Shown: positions 23,672-31,553 of the stretch, in pieces | Layout: every line of letters begins with the position of its first letter | Numbering within the stretch: the stretch's first letter is position 1 | Source: Serpentinicella alkaliphila | GTDB lineage: Bacteria; Bacillota; Clostridia; Peptostreptococcales; Natronincolaceae | DNA length: 64,000 nucleotides | NCBI RefSeq assembly: GCF_018141405.1 | Contig: NZ_CP058648.1 | Coordinates: 2,692,502-2,756,501 of the forward strand | Reading direction: 5' to 3' | Program-made: the position numbers and the translations under genes | The notes under the pieces: generated by a model | What the model saw: only the letters and a program-made list of their open reading frames with translations | What the model was told of the DNA's origin: nothing | The model's database searches: none

Positions 23672-24496
23672 CTATAAATAAAATTCTAGTGCCTCTTGTT
23701 TTTCAAGTCCTAAAGTTTCTAATATTTTTGATCTTAGCTTAAAGAAATCCGGGTCACTTCTTCTCCTAGGTCTACTAATCTCCACATTAAATATTTTCTG
23801 AATCTTCCCAGGTCTTGGAGTCATAACTACTATTTGATCACTTAAGTAAATTGCTTCGTCAATATCATGGGTGACCATTATCATAGTAGTTTTCTTTTCC
23901 TGCCAAATCTTTAATATTTCATCCTGCATATTCATCTTTGTAAACGCATCCAAAGCTCCAAAGGGTTCATCCATTAAAATAACCTTTGGACTATTTACTA
24001 AAACCCTAGCAAGAGCAACTCTTTGTGCCATTCCGCCAGAAAGCTGATGAGGATAAGATTTTTCAAAGCCTTCTAAACCAATAAGCTTAATATAGTGATC
24101 TATCTCCGAACTATTCTTAGCACCAATATTTCTTGCCTTTAAACCCGCTGAAACATTACCCTTAACTGTCAGCCATGGAAATAAATTTGGGTTTTGAAAA
24201 ACAAGTCCTCTAAGATAATCTGGCCCTTGTATTTCTTCCCCATCTATATATAGTGAGCCAGAATCTGGTTTATCTAATCCTGCTATTAACCGTAGTAATG
24301 TTGACTTTCCACAGCCACTGGCACCAATAAACGAAATAAATTTTCCAGACTGTATTTTTAAGTTTATATTTTCAAGGGCAGTAATATCCTCATTGCCCTC
24401 TGATTTATAAACTCTACTTACGTTCTCAACTATTATTTCACCTAGTTCTACATTTGTACTTTCTAGTTTTTTTTTATTTGACTGACTACTTACCAT
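23672..24496 (-). CDS. ABC transporter ATP-binding protein (SsuB/TauB-like)
   Basis: A 274-residue ATPase of the nitrate/sulfonate/taurine subfamily. Walker A 'FIGASGCGKSTLLRLIAGL', Q-loop 'LVFQNPNLFPWLTVKGN', signature 'QLSGGMAQRVALARVL', Walker B 'VILMDEPFGALDAFTK' and the H-loop 'MVTHDIDEAIYLSDQ' are intact. The first 17 residues are a polar extension before the domain. It powers the permease encoded just upstream, whose stop codon overlaps this start by 7 bases, so the two are translationally coupled. Confidence 0.95.
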   Translation of the reverse strand: MVSSQSNKKKLESTNVELGEIIVENVSRVYKSEGNEDITALENINLKIQSGKFISFIGASGCGKSTLLRLIAGLDKPDSGSLYIDGEEIQGPDYLRGLVFQNPNLFPWLTVKGNVSAGLKARNIGAKNSSEIDHYIKLIGLEGFEKSYPHQLSGGMAQRVALARVLVNSPKVILMDEPFGALDAFTKMNMQDEILKIWQEKKTTMIMVTHDIDEAIYLSDQIVVMTPRPGKIQKIFNVEISRPRRRSDPDFFKLRSKILETLGLEKQEALEFYL

Positions 24497-25284
24497 TTAA
24501 TAACCCCCTTCTGCCAGGACAAGAACTTGTTTCTAACTTTAAATAACAATGTAATAACACCAGAAAAAGTTATTAGTATTATTAATAGACTTGCATATAC
24601 TTTGTCATACTCTGCCCAACCAGTAGCCCAAGTAATATACCATCCCAATCCCGCCTTTACTCCCATCATTTCTGCAACTATTAATGTCACACATGCTACT
24701 GTTATTCCTTGAAAAAGACCAAGAAATATGTGTGGAAGGGCTCCAGGTATAGCAACGTTTAATATCATATACTTTTCCTTAGCCCCCAAAGTTTTTGCAA
24801 CCTCAAAGTATGCGTTATTCACATTCTGTATACCTGAATAAGTTAATAAAGTTACAGGGAACCACACTGCTAAGGCAATTAAAAATACGCTACCAGCAAA
24901 GCTTGTAGGAAAAAGTATCATAATTATTGGGATTAATGTTACAGCCGGTATTGGCCCTAAGGCCCTCATAATTGGCATTAACCAATAGCTTATTCCTTTA
25001 TACCAGCCCATCAGTGTTCCTGTAATAAATCCTACAGAAGCCCCTGCAATATATCCTAGCCCTAAAAGTCTTAATGAATGTAGTACACTTATGAAAAGTA
25101 CCCTTCTGTCATTTACTAATGCATTAAGAACCTTATCTGGCCATGGAAAAAAAGGTAGAGGCAGCTTCCCCGATTTTAAAGTTAAAATGTCCCAAAGTAT
25201 TAAAAATATAATAAACACGAAAAATAAGGGTGCATTATTTTCAATGCTTTTTCTTAAAACTTCACTTTTTCTATATGCGATCAA
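24490..25284 (-). CDS. ABC transporter permease (SsuC/TauC-like), 5' end possibly truncated
   Basis: A 264-residue permease with six hydrophobic spans and the BPD_transp_1 coupling motif region 'YFEVAKTLGAKEKYMILNVAIPGALPHIFLGL'. The start is uncertain: the TTG at 25284 lacks a good ribosome binding site, and the frame continues upstream without an ATG for another 25 codons, through a hydrophobic stretch ('ELFILVGCIVYIGALIAYRKS'), before meeting a stop near the end of the IS1634-like element. The original start and promoter may therefore have been cut off by that insertion. If so, the whole transporter operon depends on transcription reading out of the insertion sequence. Confidence 0.88.
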   Translation of the reverse strand: MIAYRKSEVLRKSIENNAPLFFVFIIFLILWDILTLKSGKLPLPFFPWPDKVLNALVNDRRVLFISVLHSLRLLGLGYIAGASVGFITGTLMGWYKGISYWLMPIMRALGPIPAVTLIPIIMILFPTSFAGSVFLIALAVWFPVTLLTYSGIQNVNNAYFEVAKTLGAKEKYMILNVAIPGALPHIFLGLFQGITVACVTLIVAEMMGVKAGLGWYITWATGWAEYDKVYASLLIILITFSGVITLLFKVRNKFLSWQKGVIKW

Positions 25285-25374
25285 GGCCCCGATGTAAACA
25301 ATACATCCGACAAGAATAAATAACTCATACTCCGCTGAATGTATTTTAGTTTTAGATGAATTAAATTATGATTT

Positions 25375-27052
25375 TTAAAAAGCGCCCCTAGTAAAGAAAT
25401 CCTCAGGTATTTCTAGGTATTTCATAACGGTTTTGACATTGTCTTCTAAAGGTTTATGATATCCTCGATGAAGGATACCGTTAATTTTTACAGTAGACGT
25501 TGCAACTGAAAAAAATATTCTATAAATTGCCATAAGTGAAGGGCGATCCATCTTTATTTTACCAGGACCAACAATTGTTGATTTATCATTTTCTAAGCCT
25601 CTTCTTACAACATATTCAGCTACACTTAATAAAAGCATTAGAATAAGTAACAGATAACCCAATGCCTCTACACGTCTAGGTGAATCAACAAAAAATGAGT
25701 TGACAAATTGAGGTGATTTCAAAAATTGAAATTTCCTCTCAACCGCACTTTGGGTTTTATATTCTAGAAGAATATCTACAGCACTCATAGATTGCTTTGT
25801 GGACACCACAATAAATAAGCACTCTTTATCTAAACTTTCTTGAATGCTTTTTTCATCCTTGGTCACTGCAAAAGTAAAAGTATATTTTAAGCCAACTGTA
25901 TCCTTGGAAGTATCTTGACTAGGTCTACCCCTACGCCTTATTTCTTGGCTTTCTATTTCTATAGACACTTTGTGATACTGGAGTTTATTTAACTCTTGGC
26001 GATTTAATTTATTAATTTCAAGCTGTGCATCTTCTAAACAGGCAAAGCTTCTTTGATTCATAGTTTTAGCTAGTTTTTCTAAGGTTTTGGATTCATTGAG
26101 AATACGTTTTTCAAGGGTCTTTGCTTTCTGAAACTTAAGTTTTTCTGAATAGCATACTGCCATCTTAAGTGGAATTCCTTGATATACACATTCAGTTTCA
26201 TAGACACGGTAAAGTGATGGCTTTGTTGATGTTGGAACTTCAACAGTAGGAAGTTCATTAACGGTGTAGCCAGGCATATTCTAGTGCTTTTTTACCTTCT
26301 TTTATATTATCTGGCATACGTGTAATCAGCTCAATACCTAGGGAACGTGATTTTTGTAGGAATGCTTTTGTAAAAGCGGCACTATCAGCAATGTAGAAAA
26401 ATTCTTCTTGTTCTAATTCAAACTGCTCCCGTAGCTGCACTGCGCGGTCTAGATAATCAATATTAGAATGCTTATCATCGGCATTACCGGATAACAAAAA
26501 TCCGTCAATGCAAATGCCTTGAGTTGTGCCCAAAGCAAACTTAATTTGTTTCTTATCAAAGCGCTTTTGTTTTGAGTAACCAAAGGTAATATCAACGACT
26601 CCTGCAGTACCATCACTTGTTTCATACTGTCCCCACATTACCTTTGAAGTAGTATCAAAGTTAATATTAGAAAGCTTAATGCCATAACGCTTGAAGGCAC
26701 TTACTGATAACTCTGAGTACAAAGCTAAGCATCCTGCATCAACCATAGCATCTAGGAAGCCACCAAACCTATCATCATTAAGCTTATTTATATCAATAGG
26801 CATGCCAAAAATGGTTTCAAGATCAATATTTTGAAAATATTCGTCCATTCGTGATAGAGGGTGATGATCATCTGCCATGTTGATTAGCATTAGTTGAGCC
26901 ATAATTCCATAGGAAATATCAGTTGGGCGACCTTGATGTTGTTCTAAATGTTTATTAAAAATTGTATCCAAATTAACTTGTTGACAAAGACCAGCGATGA
27001 GTCCAGCTTTGCCGTCATAAAATGATTTGATTTGGCCAAAATCAATCTTCAT
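25375..27052 (-). pseudogene. IS1634-like (DUF4277/DDE) transposase, frameshifted
   Basis: Two consecutive frames make one transposase of about 560 residues. The first runs from ATG 27052 ('MKIDFGQIKSFYDGKAG', DUF4277-like N-terminus, then 'NINFDTTSKVMWGQYE' and 'FFYIADSAAFTKAFL' with the first two catalytic Asp residues) to 26258. The second continues at about 26277 ('GYTVNELPTVEVPTSTKPS') and contains the Glu motif 'SAVERKFQFLKSPQFV'. A one-base shift near 26270 separates them. The IS110 copy B is inserted in its ribosome binding site, 5 bases before the start codon. The frame can also be extended 35 codons upstream into the IS110 left end. I could not define the inverted repeats; the outer limits probably lie near 25340-25375 and beyond 28643. 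Confidence 0.85.
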
Positions 27053-27076
27053 AAATTCACCTTGTATAATGAAAAC

Positions 27077-27310
27077 ATAGGGGAAGTCATTATACATTTT
27101 CCTTTCTAGATTATTTTCTATATAATCTTTATAGGCGCTGTGGATTAGTTTGTTCACCTACGGCAGCTGTCCCTATACAGCCGACTGTTTCTTTTGAGGC
27201 TATAACCACAGCTCTATGTTCATTTGTTAATTAGTTAGATAACGCTTTGACGTTTTATATATAGCAAGGATACATTTAACATAGGGTTTGTGGAAACATA
27301 GCGTACTATA
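27077..27310 (+). ncRNA. Putative IS110 bridge RNA (copy B)
   Basis: The 266-base non-coding left end precedes the transposase. A stem GCTGTGG (27137-27143) / CCACAGC (27206-27212) encloses a loop carrying TTCACCT (27153-27159), identical to the left target plus core in this locus. The same loop has an inner hairpin (GGC..CTGT/ACAG..) and, on its 3' side, TGAG (27195-27198), complementary to the right target plus core. Further on, TAGTTAG (27232-27238) equals the element's right terminus and CAAG (27265-27268) is the reverse complement of core plus left terminus. The order target loop then donor loop matches described IS110 bridge RNAs. RNA ends are estimated from TATAAT at 27065-27070. Confidence 0.68.
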
Positions 27311-27328
27311 TTTAAGGAGTTGATTACT

Positions 27329-28508
27329 ATGTTATTTGTGGGCATTGATGTTGCCAAAGCTAAACACGATTGCTGTATCTTAGACTCTGATGGTGTTATT
27401 CATACTAATTCTTTACGTATTTCTAATTCTAAGGAAGGTTTTGATACCCTATATTCTTCTATCCTTTCTGCTCTTGGCTCCAAGAGTATTAACAACGTAA
27501 AAATAGGACTTGAATCAACAGGTCATTACAGCACAAATATCACAAATTATCTGTATTCCAAAGGCTTTCAGGTCACCATCCTAAATCCATTGGCTACTAA
27601 TCTTTTCCGTAAGGCTCAAACCCTTAGGAAAACTAAAACAGATAAGACCGACGCTAAGGTCATTGCAACTATGCTCTTTACTGATGAATCTAAATCCTAT
27701 TCACCAGTATCATATCAGATTCAGGAGCTAAAGTCACTAACAAGACACCGTCATAGAATGGTTAGTTACCGTTCTAGACTTAAACTTTCAGTTAGTCGCT
27801 TAATAGATATCATTTTTCCTGAATTGCCAAGCTTATTTTGGTCTATACACCAAAGTTCCAGCTATGCATTATTAATTGAATTACCAACCCCCGATAGTAT
27901 TTACAACTGCAATCTGACAAAGTTGACAAACCTAATAAGAACAGCCTCTAAAGGTAAATATAGCAAAGAGAAAGCAATTGCTTTAAAAGAGCTTGCTATC
28001 AAATCTATTGGGTCAAGCAATCGCTCTCTGACCTTCGAATTACAACAAACTATTCGCCTCATACAATCTGTACAAACAGAAATAGATGCATTAGATAATC
28101 AAATTAAATTAGTCGTACAAGAACTCAATACCCCACTCATTACTATTCCTGGCATTGGATATACTCTAGCTGCCATTATATTAGCTGAAATTGGTCATAT
28201 TGATCGTTTCTCCAACCTTGACTAAACTTCTTGCATTTGCAGGTATGGATCCTTCTACTTACCAATCTGGGACTTACAATGCATCTAAAACTCCAATGGT
28301 TAAGAGAGGCTCTACATACCTTAGGTGGGCTATTATGCAAGCATCTAGACTTGTTGCTATGCGCGATAAAGTCTTTAGTGATTATATGGTCAAAAAGCGT
28401 TCTGAAGGCAAACACTTCAATGTTGCCAGATGCCATGTCGGTAAAAAGTTAATTAGGGTAATTTACTACCTCCTAAAAAACAATACTGCATTTGTTCCAC
28501 AAGTCTAA
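27329..28508 (+). pseudogene. IS110 transposase with one frameshift (copy B)
   Basis: Start ATG 27329 with AAGGAG 9 bases upstream; a TTG at 27320 is in frame but overlaps that site. The N-terminal DEDD RuvC-like domain shows 'FVGIDVAKAKHD', 'IGLESTGHYSTN' and 'KTDKTDAKVIATML'. The frame runs to a stop at 28225 ('RFSNLD') and continues in another frame as 'TKLLAFAGMDPSTYQSGT', 'SKTPMVKRGSTYLRWAIMQASRL' to 28508, the C-terminal domain with the catalytic Ser region. Removing one base in AACCTTGACTAAA would give an intact protein of about 393 residues. Copy A is also broken at exactly this spot, with a different sequence. Confidence 0.88.
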
Positions 28509-28524
28509 TTTAATCTATTTTTTT

Positions 28525-28545
28525 CAGAGCAACTGAGTTGCTCTG
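28525..28545. terminator. Bidirectional terminator hairpin at the IS110 right end (copy B)
   Basis: Same CAGAGCAAC-TGA-GTTGCTCTG stem as in copy A, 17 bases after the transposase stop. Confidence 0.8.
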
Positions 28546-28638
28546 TTTGTCATGCATTTTTTTGTAATAGATGTCTTTAAAATTATTTTCTTCATGACTT
28601 CTTTAAATACGAAATTTTTCTTGACTTCATATAGTTAG

Positions 28639-28672
28639 TCTCGAATATATTAATATATACTTATTCGAGATG
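28639..28672. repeat. Inverted repeat at the outer edge of IS110 copy B
   Basis: TCTCGAATA, 16 bases, TATTCGAGA. The left arm starts inside the IS110 terminus and core (TCT) and the rest is pre-existing sequence upstream of the IS1634-like transposase, probably its promoter region or terminus. Confidence 0.45.
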
Positions 28673-28715
28673 AAATTCAAAAATCCTTTTTGTATATTTA
28701 TGGAAATTAAAATAT

Positions 28716-28892
28716 TTACTTGGTAAATTTAGTTAGGCGGAATATGAGAAATAAAGGATAAATATTAGTAATTTTATTAATTCCATAATTCGGTACTAAA
28801 TAGTATATTAGTAAGTTAATAGTCACAGCTACTAATGGTAAAGCCCAAACTATATTGAAACTGCTTCTGTTTTTCCTTAGATCCTTCTGCAT
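28716..28892 (-). CDS. Small single-span membrane protein (58 residues), unknown
   Basis: ATG at 28892 has GAGGGGG 6 bases upstream, which favours it over an in-frame TTG at 28907. The product has a basic N-terminus ('MQKDLRKNRSS'), one hydrophobic span ('WALPLVAVTINLLIYYLV') and a short second hydrophobic stretch ('IYPLFLIFRL'). No family recognised. It lies between the insertion-sequence cluster and the YezD-like gene, separated from the latter by a terminator. Confidence 0.5.
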   Translation of the reverse strand: MQKDLRKNRSSFNIVWALPLVAVTINLLIYYLVPNYGINKITNIYPLFLIFRLTKFTK

Positions 28893-28937
28893 AATCGTCC
28901 CCCTCAAACACTTTTAAAAAATTTTAAATATGAAAAT

Positions 28938-28985
28938 AAAAAAAGGCTAAAATATATTTCTATTAGAAAAATATACTTAGCCTCC
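28938..28985 (-). terminator. Terminator after the YezD-like gene
   Basis: Minus strand GGCTAAGTATATTTTTC..GAAATATATTTTAGCC followed by TTTTTTT; long stem with few mismatches. Confidence 0.75.
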
Positions 28986-29026
28986 AGTTTTCTGGTCAAC
29001 TAAAATTATAAGTTATAATAATTGCT

Positions 29027-29191
29027 CTACTTTAATCTAACCTTTTCATTCTTTTCCAGTTGAATTACTTTGCCGTCTTGAATAATAAGTGTAACAGAAC
29101 CAAACTTAACTGATTCAATAAGATCTAACAATTTGATTAAGCTTTCCTTCGATATGCTTTTCTCGTTTATTTTATCTAAATAATTGTCCAC
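29027..29191 (-). CDS. YezD-like (DUF2292) small protein
   Basis: A 54-residue protein starting GTG at 29189-29191 with GGAGGTAGGGG upstream, ending TAG at 29027-29029. The C-terminal half 'SVKFGSVTLIIQDGKVIQLEKNEKVRL' fits the DUF2292/YezD pattern (I-x-(F/Y)-GSV-x-(L/I)-x-(I/V)-Q-D-G-(K/R)-V-x-Q-(I/L)-E). YezD lies in a sulfur-assimilation context in Bacillus, and the family often accompanies sulfonate transporters; here the SsuABC-like operon lies downstream on the same strand beyond the insertion sequences. Function not established. Confidence 0.78.
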   Translation of the reverse strand: MDNYLDKINEKSISKESLIKLLDLIESVKFGSVTLIIQDGKVIQLEKNEKVRLK

Positions 29192-29523
29192 TACCCCTAC
29201 CTCCATATCAAAAGCTTAAATATCAATTATTAATTACACTAAGTATCACATCTGTAGTTTATATAAAAACAAAAGAAATGATTTGTTAGTTACCTTATAC
29301 GATTACTAATTAATGATTATTTATAATAATACAATAGGGTTTTTTATTTGTCAATACTCTATTTGACTAATTTTATTAACTAATTTAAAAAATTCGGTAG
29401 ATTTTCATAATTTTTTTATTAGTTTAATACTTCCATGTTTAACAGAAATATTCATAATGGTATAATAATGATATATAAGATTAAATAAACTTAAAGATAG
29501 ATATAAAAAATAAGGATGTGTGA
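29192..29523. other. Intergenic region with promoter of the thioredoxin-ccdA operon
   Basis: The plus strand holds TTAACA (29439-29444), 16 bases, TATAAT (29461-29466), about 55 bases before the thioredoxin gene. The rest is AT-rich and I see no gene in it. Confidence 0.6.
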
Positions 29524-29958
29524 ATGTTGGAGAGAAAAAGAAAAATACTTGTTTTAATATTAGTATTAACTGCTGTAGTAGGTATTTTAGCTAAACCATA
29601 TTTGTTTAATAGCAAAAAAGATTTAAATACCACTTCAACACCTATTGAAGCCTATCAAAAAGCTTTAGTTGATGGAAAGCCTATATTTCTAGAATTTTAT
29701 GGTGAATTATGTCCTGCATGTGTAAGAATGGAGCCTGTAGTTATGGAGCTTGAGGAAAAGTATAAGGATAAAATTGCATTTATTATTGTAGACGTTAATG
29801 ATCCTGAGAGTAGAAAATTAATTGAAGAATATAGGGTCTTTTCTATTCCCTATTTCATTTATATTGATAGCAATGGAGAAATAGCAGGTTATGACGTTGG
29901 GAGTAATTCATTAGAGTATATGGAAGAAAAGATTCAAATCTACCTCCTAACAGACTGA
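29524..29958 (+). CDS. Membrane-anchored thioredoxin-like protein (CPAC active site)
   Basis: A 144-residue protein: N-terminal hydrophobic anchor or signal (residues about 7-24), then a thioredoxin fold with active site 'ELCPACVRMEP', 'IAFIIVDVNDPESRKL' and the cis-proline region 'FSIPYFIYIDSNGEI'. It probably reduces disulfides outside the membrane, using electrons delivered by the CcdA-type protein encoded 37 bases downstream. This thioredoxin/CcdA pairing is typical of extracytoplasmic thiol redox systems. Start ATG at 29524, preceded by AAGGATGTG. No haem-attachment genes are nearby, so a cytochrome c role is not supported. Confidence 0.9.
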   Translation: MLERKRKILVLILVLTAVVGILAKPYLFNSKKDLNTTSTPIEAYQKALVDGKPIFLEFYGELCPACVRMEPVVMELEEKYKDKIAFIIVDVNDPESRKLIEEYRVFSIPYFIYIDSNGEIAGYDVGSNSLEYMEEKIQIYLLTD

Positions 29959-29995
29959 AAATAGAATCATCTATATAATCTGGGGAGGAATAGGG

Positions 29996-30688
29996 ATGTT
30001 TGAAGTGTTCTTTAAAGAAATAATACCTCAGGCCATAGCCAGTAAATCGCTGATAATAATATTAATTATTTTTGCTGGTGGGATAATAACAAGTCTAAGC
30101 CCCTGTATATTATCAATGCTACCTGTAATGATTGGTTACATAGCTGGATATGGTGATAATTCAGCTAAAACTAAAGGTTTTGCTCTTTCTACTACCTTTG
30201 TACTTGGGATGTCAACTACTTTTGCTATTCTTGGATTAGTTGCTGCTTCTTTAGGTATTGTATTTGGTCAAATTAGTTCAGTCTGGTATTATATATTAGC
30301 AACAGTTGCAATTATAATGGGGTTAAATCTTTTAGGAGTAATTAGCTTTAATATTCCAGGAATTAAAAAAATGCCTGTTGTGTTAACTGGATATTTAGGG
30401 GCTTATGTTATGGGACTATTTTTTGGCCTAGCTGCATCTCCCTGTGCTACGCCTGTACTTGCAGTTATTATGACTTACGTAGCTTTAGAAGGGGAATTGG
30501 TTTTTGGTGCACTTTTGCTTTTTATCTACGGAATAGGTCATGGACTTCCATTGATTTTAGCAGGAACATTTACTGTTCTATTAAAAAAGCTACCTAAATT
30601 AGAGCGCTATACTCAATATATTAACTACTTTAGCGGAGGAATACTTATACTACTAGGATTATGGTTACTCATCCGGGTCAGTTGGTAA
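29996..30688 (+). CDS. ccdA: CcdA/DsbD-type thiol electron transporter
   Basis: A 230-residue membrane protein with six predicted spans and the two conserved membrane cysteines: 'SLSPCILSMLPVMIGY' (first span) and 'AASPCATPVLAVIMTY' (fourth span). CcdA carries electrons from cytoplasmic thioredoxin across the membrane to extracytoplasmic thiol proteins. GGGAGG precedes the ATG at 29996. It forms an operon with the thioredoxin-like gene upstream and ends before a strong terminator. Confidence 0.93.
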   Translation: MFEVFFKEIIPQAIASKSLIIILIIFAGGIITSLSPCILSMLPVMIGYIAGYGDNSAKTKGFALSTTFVLGMSTTFAILGLVAASLGIVFGQISSVWYYILATVAIIMGLNLLGVISFNIPGIKKMPVVLTGYLGAYVMGLFFGLAASPCATPVLAVIMTYVALEGELVFGALLLFIYGIGHGLPLILAGTFTVLLKKLPKLERYTQYINYFSGGILILLGLWLLIRVSW

Positions 30689-30720
30689 CATGGCACAATG
30701 ATTTAAAATAGTTCGTAAAA

Positions 30721-30754
30721 AAAGTCAAAGCTACATTTTGGTAGTTTTGACTTT
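30721..30754. terminator. Bidirectional terminator between ccdA and the DUF1624 gene
   Basis: AAAGTCAAAGCTAC, 6-base loop, GTAGTTTTGACTTT followed by CTCTTTT; serves both convergent genes. Confidence 0.85.
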
Positions 30755-30759
30755 CTCTT

Positions 30760-31452
30760 TTATTCATTTCCATTAAGCAATACCCTTAGAACAACTAAAA
30801 TTAGTGGTTGGTGAATTAAATATATAACCAACGTCCTTTGACCAAGTTTATTAACTATATTTTTATTGTTATTAAATTTAACATAACCTGATTTATTAGA
30901 ATACAGCGCTTTACCTACTATGGCTCCTAATAAAAATACTCCAAACCATGGAAAAAGCGGATAATAATCAGCTGAGTAGAAGTTCATATTAATTAGTCCA
31001 ATTGGAAATAGGAATCCCAGCTCAGTTCTAGAATCTATAAATATAGTTCCAAGCCAAATTGTTAAGCCTGCAAGCAAAGCCAAAAAGTTAGTATTTAGTT
31101 TTCTAATAAACTCATAAAATATAATACTAATACCTAGTAAATGTAAAATACCAAACTTTATACTATAATCAGGACCAGCTAAAGTTGTGGCTAAAGTTAT
31201 AAATAGAGCCAATCCAACTAATCTTAGTCCTCTTTGAAGATTATTTTTAGATAATGAACAGCTTATTCCTGAAAGAAGCATAAATAATATGGCTGAAAAT
31301 CTTCCAATGTAAAAATTAATTCCTTCACTATAATTAATATTAAAACCATAATATTCTCTTAAATCAAATATAATATGAAAATATATCATTAAAATAAGGG
31401 CAACACCCTTTAAAAAGTCTAACTCCCAAATACGACTCCTGTTATTCGACAT
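30760..31452 (-). CDS. DUF1624/heparan-alpha-glucosaminide N-acetyltransferase-like membrane protein
   Basis: A 230-residue protein with about seven hydrophobic spans. The N-terminus 'RIWELDFLKGVALILMIYFHIIFDL' carries the R-x(2)-(E/F)-LDF-x-RG-like opening and the membrane histidine of DUF1624 and acyltransferase-3 relatives; 'PLFPWFGVFLLGAIVGKAL' and 'LVIYLIHQPLIL' near the end are also typical. The family transfers acetyl groups across the membrane to sugars in animals; the bacterial substrate is unknown. GGGGACTGAA precedes the ATG at 31452. Confidence 0.82.
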   Translation of the reverse strand: MSNNRSRIWELDFLKGVALILMIYFHIIFDLREYYGFNINYSEGINFYIGRFSAILFMLLSGISCSLSKNNLQRGLRLVGLALFITLATTLAGPDYSIKFGILHLLGISIIFYEFIRKLNTNFLALLAGLTIWLGTIFIDSRTELGFLFPIGLINMNFYSADYYPLFPWFGVFLLGAIVGKALYSNKSGYVKFNNNKNIVNKLGQRTLVIYLIHQPLILVVLRVLLNGNE

Positions 31453-31514
31453 TTCAGTCCCCCATTCTGTGCTATATATCTAATTATATCGTATTGTATA
31501 GTGAAATAGGATAA

Positions 31515-31550
31515 AAAAAATCTGATATATATTGGTATATCAGATTAAAG
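31515..31550 (-). terminator. Terminator after the 491-residue membrane-anchored protein gene
   Basis: TCTGATATA (31521-31529), 6-base loop, TATATCAGA (31536-31544), followed on the minus strand by TTTTTTTT. Confidence 0.82.
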
Positions 31551-31553
31551 TAT

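Larger units (their letters stand above)
27063..28639 (+). mobile_element. IS110-family element, copy B (inserted in IS1634-like transposase gene)
   Basis: Near-identical to 7231-8808. CT cores are at 27061-27062 and 28640-28641. Removing it restores TTCGAGGTGAATTT-ATG in front of the IS1634 transposase, a perfect ribosome binding site. Shared flanking bases with copy A are the target: TTCATA-W-A-W-TCAC before the core and one C after it. The transposase is nearly intact here (one frameshift), so copy B is the better reference. Confidence 0.9.

Noticed and set aside
28639-28672. TCTCGAATA/TATTCGAGA as a terminal inverted repeat of the IS1634-like element or a MITE
   Set aside because: One arm begins inside the IS110 terminus and core, no partner was found at 25340-25375, and no target duplication is evident.
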